Source of the DNA: Hyphomicrobiales bacterium
GTDB taxonomy: Bacteria; Pseudomonadota; Alphaproteobacteria; Rhizobiales; Rhizobiaceae
Direction: 5' to 3'
Length of the DNA stretch: 64,000 nucleotides
Assembly: GCA_900472485.1 (NCBI GenBank)
Contig: UCII01000001.1
Coordinates: 183,986-247,985 of the forward strand
The position numbers were made by a program, and so were the translations under genes. Position 1 is the stretch's first letter. Each line of letters begins with the position of its first letter. Positions 44,951 to 52,926 of this stretch are shown here, in pieces. The notes under the pieces were generated by a model, which ran no database searches, was not told where the DNA came from, and saw nothing but the letters and a program-made list of their open reading frames with translations.

Positions 44951-45825
44951 TGCCAGCTCGCTTTACGTTCGGAGGTGACGAGCATCTCTTCGTCGAATGC
45001 AGCGACGAGATGTCCCTTGAAGCCTTCTTCAAGAGCCTGTCGATGACCAAGGGGGTACGCGAGAGCGCCATGAAAGGCGTCACCGAAATCTGCCCTGCCA
45101 ATGCCTCCCTCCAGATCAAGTTCGATCCCGACATAATCAAGCCGGACGATCTCCTGCGCGAGGTCAAGGCAATTGAAGGAGCCGCCGAAAAGGCGGAGCC
45201 GGTCATTACCACCCGCATCGTCGAAATCCCGGTTTTCTACAATGATCCCTGGACCCATGAGACGCTGATGCGTTTCCGCGAGCGGCATCAGGAGCCGACG
45301 GGGACCGATCTGGACTATGCCGCCAGGATCAACGGCTATGACGCGGTGAAGGATTTCATCTCGGCCCATGCCGGATCGCCATGGTTCGTCTCCATGGTCG
45401 GCTTCGTCGCCGGCCTGCCCTTCATGTATCAGATGGTGGAGCGGCAGCGGCAGATCGAGGTGCCGAAATATCTGCGTCCACGCACCGATACGCCGCGGCT
45501 GACTGTGGGACATGGCGGCTGCTTCGGCTGCATCTATTCGGTGCGCGGGGCTGGCGGCTATCAGATGTTCGGCATCACGCCGATGCCGATCTTCGATCCC
45601 ACGCAATCGACAAGCTACCTGCGCGATTTCATGGTGTTCTTCCGCCCCGGCGACATTGTGAAATTCCGGCCTATCGATCGCGACGGTTACGACCAGGCGG
45701 TCGAGGATGTCGACAAGGGCCGCTTCGCGCCGCCAATCCGCGAGGTCAGCTTCGATCTTAGGCAATACCAGGCCGATATCGACGGCTACAACGCCAAGCT
45801 GGAGGGCGCGCTGCATGGCCATTAA
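44950..45825 (+). CDS. pxpB: 5-oxoprolinase subunit B (KipI/allophanate hydrolase subunit 1 family)
   Basis: A 291-aa protein of the KipI family, homologous to part of the carboxyltransferase region of urea carboxylase. Conserved segments are SFVAGLPFMY-like VGFVAGLPFMY, PRTDTPRLTVGHGGCFGC and GGYQMFGITPMPIFDP. At 291 aa it is longer than E. coli PxpB (~220), with extra C-terminal sequence (DIVKFRPIDRDGY). It is fused translationally to pxpC by an 11-bp overlap. Confidence 0.9.
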   Translation: MPARFTFGGDEHLFVECSDEMSLEAFFKSLSMTKGVRESAMKGVTEICPANASLQIKFDPDIIKPDDLLREVKAIEGAAEKAEPVITTRIVEIPVFYNDPWTHETLMRFRERHQEPTGTDLDYAARINGYDAVKDFISAHAGSPWFVSMVGFVAGLPFMYQMVERQRQIEVPKYLRPRTDTPRLTVGHGGCFGCIYSVRGAGGYQMFGITPMPIFDPTQSTSYLRDFMVFFRPGDIVKFRPIDRDGYDQAVEDVDKGRFAPPIREVSFDLRQYQADIDGYNAKLEGALHGH

Positions 45826-46786
45826 GGTTCTTCATCACGGCCTTTCCACTACGATTCAGGATCTCGGACGGCCCGGCTATTTCCATCTCGGCATTCCCGT
45901 TGGCGGCGCCATGGATCGCTATGCGATGCGGGCGGCAAATCTTCTCGTTGGCAACGATGAGGGTGCGGCCGGGCTCGAAGCCGTCTTCATGGGGCCTAAG
46001 CTCGAATTTCTCGACGATGCGCTGATTGCCGTGACCGGTGCGGACATGCCCGTCAGGATCGACGGCGAGGTGCAGCCGGGATGGACGGCGCTCAAGGTCA
46101 AGGCAGGGCAGACCGTAAGCTTCGACTTTCTGAAATCCGGGGCGCGGGTCTGCATCGCGGTGTCTGGCGGCATCGACGTTCCCGAAGCGCTGGGTAGCCG
46201 ATCGACCTATGTGATCGGCGCGCTCGGTGGCCTTGACGGCAAGGCTATCGCTACCGGAGATGAGCTTCCCGTTGGCTCCGGCTCCCTGGATAGCGCGGGC
46301 AGATCCGTTGCAGAGGAGCTACGACGCAAGCCGGGTACACCGGCGGAGCTCCGGGTTTTACCAGGGCTCTATTGGGATCGGTTGACTGAACAGACGAAGA
46401 GCAACTTTTTTGCCGACCAATGGAAGGTGGCGCCGGAGGCCGATCGCATGGGATATCGCTTCCGCGGCGGCCGCAAGCTCGAATTCGTCGAGCGCAAGCA
46501 ACCCTTCGGCGCCGGTTCGGATCCCTCGAATATCGTGGACAGCTGCTATCCCTATGGCTCGATCCAGGTGCCGGGCGGAACCGAGCCGATCATTCTGCAT
46601 CGCGATGCCGTCTCCGGCGGCGGCTATTTCATGCTGGGAACGGTGATCTCGGCCGACATGGATCTGATCGCCCAACTGCAGCCGCATATGCCGACGCAAT
46701 TCGTGGAGGTCACCATGGATCAGGCACTGGCGGCGCGGGCGGACCAGCAGGCATTGCTTGCGCGTCTTCGCGCTGCTCTGGCGTAA
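45815..46786 (+). CDS. pxpC: 5-oxoprolinase subunit C (KipA/allophanate hydrolase subunit 2 family)
   Basis: A 323-aa cytoplasmic partner of PxpB: STTIQDLGRPGYFHLGIPVGGAMDRY split as STTIQDLGRPGYFHLG and IPVGGAMDRYA is the family signature, followed by GLEAVFMGP, VSGGIDVPEALGSRST and GTEPIILHRDAVSGGG. ATG 45815 lies inside pxpB. In the usual three-subunit enzyme it couples ATP use to opening of 5-oxoproline; here a biotin carboxylase and carrier in the same operon suggest a carboxylation step. Confidence 0.92.
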   Translation: MAIKVLHHGLSTTIQDLGRPGYFHLGIPVGGAMDRYAMRAANLLVGNDEGAAGLEAVFMGPKLEFLDDALIAVTGADMPVRIDGEVQPGWTALKVKAGQTVSFDFLKSGARVCIAVSGGIDVPEALGSRSTYVIGALGGLDGKAIATGDELPVGSGSLDSAGRSVAEELRRKPGTPAELRVLPGLYWDRLTEQTKSNFFADQWKVAPEADRMGYRFRGGRKLEFVERKQPFGAGSDPSNIVDSCYPYGSIQVPGGTEPIILHRDAVSGGGYFMLGTVISADMDLIAQLQPHMPTQFVEVTMDQALAARADQQALLARLRAALA

Positions 46787-46861
46787 GGGATCAATCAGAT
46801 GGCTGGCCCTTCGATCCCCCATTTCCGGCACAGATGGAATTGGTCAGGGATCGCCCGCGTC

Positions 46862-47890
46862 TCATTCGAGAACGCGGGTGAGATAAGCGGCCGTCACGCC
46901 GGGGCCTGGGATGATCGCGACGATTTTCATTTGCGCGATCGTGCGGTCGACCGAGGCTTCGAGATGGTTCTCCATCATCGCCGCCGCCGCCTTGACGGCG
47001 CCGCGCAGCAGCAGTTCTGCGATCAGGCGCAGTTCCGTGATGATGGCAGGATCGCCGGGCAAGCCGAGGCGCCGCAGCAATCGCTCAGTCGCCGTGACAG
47101 GCAGCAGGTTGTTGCGGATGGATTCCTTCAGCCGCTCATTCGGCGTCGCAAGGATGCAGATGTCGATGAAGTCGGCATGTATAGCCTCCAGCGCCCCAAG
47201 GTGATCGGCCGGTTCGTGGCGCTCGAGATCGGAGAGGCGCTGGAACAGATCACCCAGGCGCTCCCGATCGACGCGGTTGGCCCCGGCGACCAGCGCCTGC
47301 GGCTCCAGCATGCCGCGCAGGCCGTAATGATCCTTGATCATCTGCGCCGTCAGCGGGCCGGCGATCCAGTGAGACGATTGGTTCTTGCGCACGAGGCCGC
47401 GTTCGCGCAGGCGCGTCAGCACGTCACGCACCACGGTGCGGCTGACGTTGAAATGATCGGCAAGCTCGATCTCGATGATGCGATACTGGCCGAAGACGAC
47501 GCAGCCGGCGACATCGGCCTCAACGGTATTGTAGATACGCTCCCAGGAGGCGCGGCTCTGCAGGGCCTCGTCGGCGTGGCGCGGAATGGTCAGGCCGAGG
47601 GTCTTGATATCGGTGCGCTTCGGCTCGATGCCCTGGCCGGCGGGACCGACGAGATAGCCGCGTCCGTTGAAGCGATGCACCAGCCCTTCGCTCTCCAGCG
47701 TCTGCAGCGCCCTCTGCACGGGCGCGCGCGAAATCTGCAGGATATCGGCGATCGGCCCTTCGAGCAGGACCACGCCGCGCGGCAGCGTGTTGTCCTCGAT
47801 ATTGCCACGCAGAACATCCTCGGCGATCTCGTAACGCTTTTGCGCATTCGGGCGCGCATGGTTTTCGGTCATCTGATGCAATGGACTCAT
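46862..47890 (-). CDS. GntR-family regulator with two winged-helix domains
   Basis: A 342-aa regulator. Two GntR-type DNA-binding domains occur in tandem: one at ~18-82 (ADILQISRAPVQRALQTLES, GLVHRFNGRGYLV) and one at ~112-175 (ADHFNVSRTVVRDVLTRLRE, GLVRKNQSSHWIAG). An FCD-like helical effector domain follows to the end, with HADFIDICILA. Usual FadR/FCD proteins have one HTH and ~230 aa. I start at ATG 47890; the frame is open upstream to 48070 but codon use is poor. It is divergent from the transporter operon at 48426 and probably controls it. Confidence 0.88.
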   Translation of the reverse strand: MSPLHQMTENHARPNAQKRYEIAEDVLRGNIEDNTLPRGVVLLEGPIADILQISRAPVQRALQTLESEGLVHRFNGRGYLVGPAGQGIEPKRTDIKTLGLTIPRHADEALQSRASWERIYNTVEADVAGCVVFGQYRIIEIELADHFNVSRTVVRDVLTRLRERGLVRKNQSSHWIAGPLTAQMIKDHYGLRGMLEPQALVAGANRVDRERLGDLFQRLSDLERHEPADHLGALEAIHADFIDICILATPNERLKESIRNNLLPVTATERLLRRLGLPGDPAIITELRLIAELLLRGAVKAAAAMMENHLEASVDRTIAQMKIVAIIPGPGVTAAYLTRVLE

Positions 47891-47951
47891 GTCGTTCTGA
47901 TGCCTCACTCTTACGCGTTTTATCATCCTAACATAGCGCAAAAATAAATGA

Positions 47952-47966
47952 CTATTGAATACAAAA
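47952..47966. promoter_or_regulatory. GntR operator copy 1
   Basis: CTATTGAATACAAAA, with TTG/CAA half-sites, 62 bp upstream of the gntR ATG. An identical 15-mer occurs at 48204-48218. The exact repetition in one divergent promoter region points to the operator of the local GntR protein and autoregulation. Confidence 0.65.
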
Positions 47967-48189
47967 TATGTTTTCTGCTCCCAGATGCAGTGAATCTCTT
48001 TTCGCTGATTGTTGACGCATAGCGCAGCGATTGGCGCTATTTGCTGAATGATACCGGTGCGGCACGCCACGTTGCGGCAGCTGCAGCAACCATTTTGCCG
48101 CCAATTCTATGGGTAGGGCAGGGGTGCCCGTCGATATCGCCGCCTTTCGCCAGTTGTTCCTCAATCGATCGTTACTTCGCGGTTCGACA

Positions 48190-48218
48190 TTTTCTAGAAA
48201 AGTCTATTGAATACAAAA
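48190..48218. promoter_or_regulatory. GntR operator copy 2 with adjacent palindrome
   Basis: The second copy of CTATTGAATACAAAA lies at 48204-48218, immediately after the perfect 12-bp palindrome TTTTCTAGAAAA (48190-48201). It is 207 bp before the ATPase gene at 48426, where the operon promoter is expected. The gap 48219-48425 holds no evident gene. Confidence 0.65.
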
Positions 48219-48425
48219 ATCATTTATGTAATGCTCTGAACATCAAGACGCTCGTCAGAAGCGTCGCAGGTGGAACTCTTTGAAACGCCAAGGAACATCT
48301 CTTTGACGCGCATGTGATCATGCGCGAATGCAGGCTGACGTCTGACCGTTCGGATCAATGCGATCCAGGCGAAAGCGGAGCTTTGCCCGAAGGATGGTCC
48401 TTGCCTTGAAACTGGTGGGAATTCG

Positions 48426-49499
48426 GTGTCGACCGTTCTTCAGCTTAGCCAAGTCACCAAGTCCTATGGCGTGTCAGCCGCATTGGACAGGATAGATTTC
48501 TCTTTGCCCGACAATGCCTATATCTCGCTACTTGGCCCCAGCGGTGCGGGCAAGACGACGCTGCTGCGCGTCATTGCCGGTTTCGAGGAGCCGGATGCCG
48601 GTTCGCTCCTTTTCCACGGCAAACGGCTCGATGGCGTCGAGCCGCATGACCGCGGCATCGGTTTCGTTTTTCAGAACTTCGCTCTGTTTCCGCATCTTTC
48701 CGTTGCCGAGAACGTTGCCTTCGGCCTGCGCAATCGCAAGGTCGATCCGGTGACGGATGCGCGCGTCCTGGCAAAGAGGGTTCAAGATATACTGTCGCTG
48801 GTCGGTCTCAAGGGATTTGACGATCGCGCGGTGACGCAGATTTCCGGTGGCCAGCGCCAGCGCGTCGCCTTGGCACGCACACTGGTGACGGAGCCGAAGA
48901 TGGTGCTGCTGGACGAGCCGCTCGGCGCGCTCGATGCCAATCTGCGGGGCCGCATGCGAAGCGAGCTCAAGATCATCCGCGAACGCTGCGGCGTAACCTT
49001 CCTGCATGTTACTGGCAGCGAGAGCGAAGCCTTGGCGATGGGGGACCTAGTGCTTGTTCTCGATCGTGGCCGCATCGCGCAGGCCGCCGCTTCGGATGTC
49101 CTCTACAATAGCCCGGCAACGGCCTCGGTCGCCCGCTTTCTCAATTGCTATAACCTCTTTGCCGGCGATGTGGTCGCGGATGCTTTCGTCGGACCGGCCG
49201 GTCGTTTCCCTCTGAATGGTTCGCGCCGAAAGGCACCGCAGCCAGCCTATGCGATCCGCTATGACCGCGTTTCGATCCGCTCCCGCGATGCGGTGCTATC
49301 GGATGACGAAGTGCGCATCGAGGCGGATTTCATCGCCAGCGAATATTCCGGCGCAGCGGTCAATTCCTTCTTTGCGCTCGATGGCGGCCAGGTCTTCGAG
49401 GTCGAATCCCATCTGAGCCACGCCCGTCCGCCGGCCTTTGTCGAAAAGGACCGCTATGCGCTCGTCTGGAAGAAGGAGGATGCCCTTGTTTTCGGCTGA
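48426..49499 (+). CDS. ABC importer ATPase, PotA-like, lacking the switch histidine
   Basis: A 357-aa ATPase with Walker A GPSGAGKTTLL, Q-loop FVFQNFALFPHL, signature ISGGQRQR, Walker B MVLLDEPLGALD and a TOBE-type C-terminus. The H-loop, normally VTHDQ, reads HVTGSESEAL, so the conserved histidine is Gly197. A second, canonical ATPase lies in the same operon at 54238; the two could form a heterodimer with one impaired site. Start is GTG 48426 after GGTGGGAA. It is the first gene of the GntR-linked operon. Confidence 0.9.
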   Translation: MSTVLQLSQVTKSYGVSAALDRIDFSLPDNAYISLLGPSGAGKTTLLRVIAGFEEPDAGSLLFHGKRLDGVEPHDRGIGFVFQNFALFPHLSVAENVAFGLRNRKVDPVTDARVLAKRVQDILSLVGLKGFDDRAVTQISGGQRQRVALARTLVTEPKMVLLDEPLGALDANLRGRMRSELKIIRERCGVTFLHVTGSESEALAMGDLVLVLDRGRIAQAAASDVLYNSPATASVARFLNCYNLFAGDVVADAFVGPAGRFPLNGSRRKAPQPAYAIRYDRVSIRSRDAVLSDDEVRIEADFIASEYSGAAVNSFFALDGGQVFEVESHLSHARPPAFVEKDRYALVWKKEDALVFG

Positions 49500-49547
49500 T
49501 GTGAACCCTTCGAACCCTTCCACCGGTTCCTCCAAGGAGAGCGAGAG

Positions 49548-50447
49548 ATGACCATGGTCGCGACATCAGAGGAAGCCGTGCAGGAAAGCGCAACCGTGCG
49601 CCGGAAATCGAACAAGACGCTCTGGCTTCTGGCGCCGGGCATGATCTGGATGGTCGCCTTCCTCGTCCTCCCGATGCTGATGATGGTCTATGTTTCCTTT
49701 TGGACGCAGACGACCTTCAAGATCGAACCGACACTGACATTGCAGAGCTGGATCACCTTTCTGACAAGCTCTACCTATCTCGGGGCGCTCTGGACGACGA
49801 TCCGCATCTGGCTGCTTGTGCTTCTGTCGACGCTTATCGTCGGCTATCCGGCAGCGCTCTTCGTCGGCCTTCTCATCAAAAACAAGACGCTGCAGACCGT
49901 GTTGCTCGTACTCTGCGTCATCCCGTTTTGGACGTCCTTCCTGATCCGAGTTCTCGCCTGGCGGCCGATGCTCGGCACCGAAGGTGCCATCAACATGATC
50001 CTGATGAATCTGGGCGTTATTCGGCAGCCAATCGAGGTACTGCTGTTTTCAGAACTGTCCGTCATCATCGGCATGACCCAGATCTACTGCGTCTTCATGG
50101 TCGGGCCGATCGCCTTCATGATGGGTCGCATCGACGCCTCGGTCATCGAGGCTGCTCAGGATCTTGGTGCCGGCTTCTGGCGCATCTTCCGCACGATCAT
50201 CCTGCCGCTTTCCATGCCGGGCGTGGTGGTCGGCGCGATTTTTGTCTCCGTTATGGTTCTCGGCGAATTCGCAACGTCCGCCGCCCTATCCGGCCGCAAG
50301 GTCAATCTGCTCGGCAATATCATCGTCACCCAGGTCGGCTCGCTGAAATGGGCCTTTGCCGCAGTCGCCGGCGTTGTGCTCACGATCATCATGGGTGCTG
50401 TTGTCGCAGCCCTGCTCAAGGTCGTCGACCTCAGAAAGGAGCTCTGA
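49548..50447 (+). CDS. ABC importer permease, PotB-like
   Basis: A 299-aa permease with a cytoplasmic N-terminus (~25 aa) and about six TMs. The EAA loop is VIEAAQDLGAGFWRIFRTIILPL; WTSFLIRVLAWRPMLGTEG is the PotB-type segment. GGAGAGCGAGAG precedes ATG 49548. It forms the channel with the next gene and should be driven by one or both ATPases of the operon. Confidence 0.92.
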   Translation: MTMVATSEEAVQESATVRRKSNKTLWLLAPGMIWMVAFLVLPMLMMVYVSFWTQTTFKIEPTLTLQSWITFLTSSTYLGALWTTIRIWLLVLLSTLIVGYPAALFVGLLIKNKTLQTVLLVLCVIPFWTSFLIRVLAWRPMLGTEGAINMILMNLGVIRQPIEVLLFSELSVIIGMTQIYCVFMVGPIAFMMGRIDASVIEAAQDLGAGFWRIFRTIILPLSMPGVVVGAIFVSVMVLGEFATSAALSGRKVNLLGNIIVTQVGSLKWAFAAVAGVVLTIIMGAVVAALLKVVDLRKEL

Positions 50448-50449
50448 TC

Positions 50450-51295
50450 ATGAATGCTGGTGGCATCAAGCTCGGCCTGGGCGTCTACACGACCCTCTTC
50501 TTGATCTTCCTCTATGGACCGCTCGTCGTCCTGGCGATCCTGTCGTTCCAGACCGGTCCGGAGGGTGGTCCGCAATTCCCGATCATCGAATGGTCGATCT
50601 ATTGGTATCGGCATCTCTTCGGTCTTACGCCGCCGTCGCGCATCGCACCGTTGCCTATCGATCAGGCGCTGATCCGTTCGCTCTCGCTGGCGCTGATGAC
50701 CATGATCGTCTCGACGGTGCTCGGCGTCATGTCCGCCCAGGCCTTTCGCCGCAAGTTCCGCGGCTCTGGCGTCGCCTTCTATCTGATCGTTCTCGGCATG
50801 ATGGTGCCGGGCGTGCTCGTCGGTCTCGGCATGGCTCTCGTCGCCAACGCCTTCGGCATCGATCGTCACTGGTGGAGCACGGCCTTCGTTCTGCATGTCG
50901 TCTACACCTTCCCGTTTGCCTTTCTGGTCATGCTCGCGATCTTCAACAGGTTCGATCCGAGCATGGAGGAAGCCTCCTGGTCGCTCGGCGTTACCCCCGC
51001 GCGCACCTTCCGCAAGGTCACGTTCCCGCTGATCTTCCCTGGCGTGCTTTCGGCGATGCTCTTTGCCTTCACGCTCTCCTATGACGAGTTCTCACGCACC
51101 CTGTTTGCTTCCGGCCGCGAGCTGACCTTGCCGCTTGCTATCTACGGCACCTTCTCCGTCGAGGTGCATCCGAACGTCTTTGCCTTCGGGGTGCTGACGA
51201 CGCTGTTTTCCTTCGCACTTCTCGGCACCTACGCGATCCTGATGGGCCTGTCGGTGCGGCGGGCTAAGCGCGTCCGCATTCAGGAGGACGCATGA
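50450..51295 (+). CDS. ABC importer permease, PotC-like
   Basis: A 281-aa permease, about six TMs, EAA loop MEEASWSLGVTPARTFRKVTFPL, and FTLSYDEFSRTLFASG near the end as in PotC. AGAAAGGAG precedes ATG 50450, 2 bp after the PotB-like stop. Upstream in-frame sequence to 49700 is a shadow of the first permease. Its stop overlaps the first SDR gene. Confidence 0.92.
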   Translation: MNAGGIKLGLGVYTTLFLIFLYGPLVVLAILSFQTGPEGGPQFPIIEWSIYWYRHLFGLTPPSRIAPLPIDQALIRSLSLALMTMIVSTVLGVMSAQAFRRKFRGSGVAFYLIVLGMMVPGVLVGLGMALVANAFGIDRHWWSTAFVLHVVYTFPFAFLVMLAIFNRFDPSMEEASWSLGVTPARTFRKVTFPLIFPGVLSAMLFAFTLSYDEFSRTLFASGRELTLPLAIYGTFSVEVHPNVFAFGVLTTLFSFALLGTYAILMGLSVRRAKRVRIQEDA

Positions 51296-52047
51296 TGGCT
51301 GAGAAGGCTTTCGCCCCGATCTCCGCCATTGTCACCGGCGCCGGCTCCGGTATCGGCCGCGCCATTGCACTGCGCCTCGGTGCTGATGGTTATGCTGTGC
51401 TAGTCAATGACCTCTCAGTTGAGCGAGCCGAGGCAGTCGCCTCGGAGATCAACAAGGCGGGCGGTGCGGCGACCGCGATCGCCGGCGACGTTGCTAGTCC
51501 CGAGGATGTGGCGGCGATCCATGCCGCTGCCAAGGCCTCGCATGGCGATGTCGCCCTTCTTGTAAACAATGCCGGTATCGCGCATCAGGCAGCCTTCGAG
51601 AACCTCGAGCTGGAGGATTTCGACCGGATGTTTGCGGTGCATGTGCGCGGCACCTTCCTGGTGACCAAGGCCGTCTTGCCGTCGATGCTGGCGCGCGGCG
51701 AGGGTGTCATCGTCAACGTCGCTTCCCAGCTCGGACAGATCGGCGGCATCGAGCTTGTTCATTATTCTGGCGCCAAGGCCGCGATCATCGGCATGACGAA
51801 GGCACTCGCTCGCGAGGTCTCGAGCCGGGGCGTGCGGGTCAATGCCGTAGCGCCGGGACCGATCAACACGCCGCTGGTGCGCGGTCTTTCCGAAGAATGG
51901 CGCGAACGCAAGAAGCGCGAATTGCCGCTCGGCCGCTTCGGCGAGCCGGAAGAGGTGGCCGCGACCGTGGCGTTTCTGGCCTCGCCGGCCGCGAGCCTTT
52001 TCGTCGGCCAGACGCTCGGGCCGAATTCCGGCGATGTGATGCTCTGA
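51295..52047 (+). CDS. Short-chain dehydrogenase/reductase (SDR) 1
   Basis: A 250-aa NAD(P)-dependent oxidoreductase of the classical SDR type. It has the cofactor loop TGAGSGIGRA, NNAG (LLVNNAGIAH), catalytic Ser in VNVASQLGQ and the YxxxK pair in HYSGAKAAIIG. ATG 51292 and ATG 51295 are adjacent; 51295 is better spaced from GGAGG. It overlaps the PotC-like stop. It probably oxidises or reduces a hydroxyl/keto group of the imported compound or its product. Confidence 0.92.
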   Translation: MAEKAFAPISAIVTGAGSGIGRAIALRLGADGYAVLVNDLSVERAEAVASEINKAGGAATAIAGDVASPEDVAAIHAAAKASHGDVALLVNNAGIAHQAAFENLELEDFDRMFAVHVRGTFLVTKAVLPSMLARGEGVIVNVASQLGQIGGIELVHYSGAKAAIIGMTKALAREVSSRGVRVNAVAPGPINTPLVRGLSEEWRERKKRELPLGRFGEPEEVAATVAFLASPAASLFVGQTLGPNSGDVML

Positions 52048-52060
52048 AGGAGACAAGAAG

Positions 52061-52828
52061 ATGGACTGTGCAGAGAAGCGGATTGTCATCGTCACGGGTG
52101 CGGGCATCGGTATCGGCCAGGCGACAGCAAAGGCGTTTGCGGCGCTCGGCGACCATGTCGTCGTCACCGATATCCTCGAGAAGGAAGGTGAGCAGACGGT
52201 TCATGACATTCTCACCGCCGGCGGCTCGGCAGAGTTTCATCTTTACGACGTGCGCTCGACGGAAGCCGCAAACCGGCTGGTCGCGCATGTAGAGGCACGC
52301 TTCGGCAGGATCGACATCATCGTTGCCAATGCCGGCATCGCCCATCGCACGCCGCTGGGCGAGCTCACCGACGACAAATGGGACCTGACCATGGATATCG
52401 ATCTGAAGGGCATCTTCAAGCTGGTGCGTGCCGCCATACCCGGCATGCGTACCCGCAGATCCGGAAGCATTGTCGCGCTCTCCTCGATCATGGGCGTCGC
52501 CTATGGATGGGACGAGCATGTCCATTATTCGGCGGCAAAATCCGGGGTCGTCGGGCTGGTGCGGGGGCTCGCCGTCGAGCTGGCGAAGGACGGCATCAGG
52601 GTCAACGGCATTGCACCGGGCTATATCCGCACTGCCCAGCTTCTATCGGAAGAGAATTCGCTCGGGCCTGCGGGCGCGGAAAAGGCGGCCGAGTTCATCC
52701 CGATGGGCCGGCTCGGTGAGCCAGAAGACATCGCCGACGTGATCGCATTTCTCGCGTCAAACGGCGCGAGATACATGACCGGCCAGGTTCTGGTCGTTGA
52801 TGGTGGCCTCCTCGTGGGGCGGTACTGA
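52061..52828 (+). CDS. Short-chain dehydrogenase/reductase (SDR) 2
   Basis: A 255-aa SDR with TGAGIGIGQA, VANAGIAH, catalytic Ser in VALSSIMG and YSAAKSG. AAGGAG precedes ATG 52061, 13 bp after SDR 1. The C-terminus (GQVLVVDGGLLVGRY) is typical of the classical family. It differs enough from SDR 1 to suggest a second step or other stereochemistry in the same pathway. Confidence 0.92.
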   Translation: MDCAEKRIVIVTGAGIGIGQATAKAFAALGDHVVVTDILEKEGEQTVHDILTAGGSAEFHLYDVRSTEAANRLVAHVEARFGRIDIIVANAGIAHRTPLGELTDDKWDLTMDIDLKGIFKLVRAAIPGMRTRRSGSIVALSSIMGVAYGWDEHVHYSAAKSGVVGLVRGLAVELAKDGIRVNGIAPGYIRTAQLLSEENSLGPAGAEKAAEFIPMGRLGEPEDIADVIAFLASNGARYMTGQVLVVDGGLLVGRY

Positions 52829-52926
52829 TCGTCATCGTTCGGGCAACGACCGGATGAACGGCGATACGGCGATGAAGCAGGTCCAGCAAGGGCCAAGGGA
52901 ACAGCAATCAGCACTGGAGAACAAAG

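Noticed and set aside
46854..46878. 7-bp hairpin at the gntR 3' end as a terminator
   Set aside because: Part of the stem is inside the gntR coding sequence and no T-run follows.
49700..50449. Long N-terminal extension of the second PotC-like permease
   Set aside because: It is a shadow of the upstream permease; ATG 50450 has a good ribosome site.
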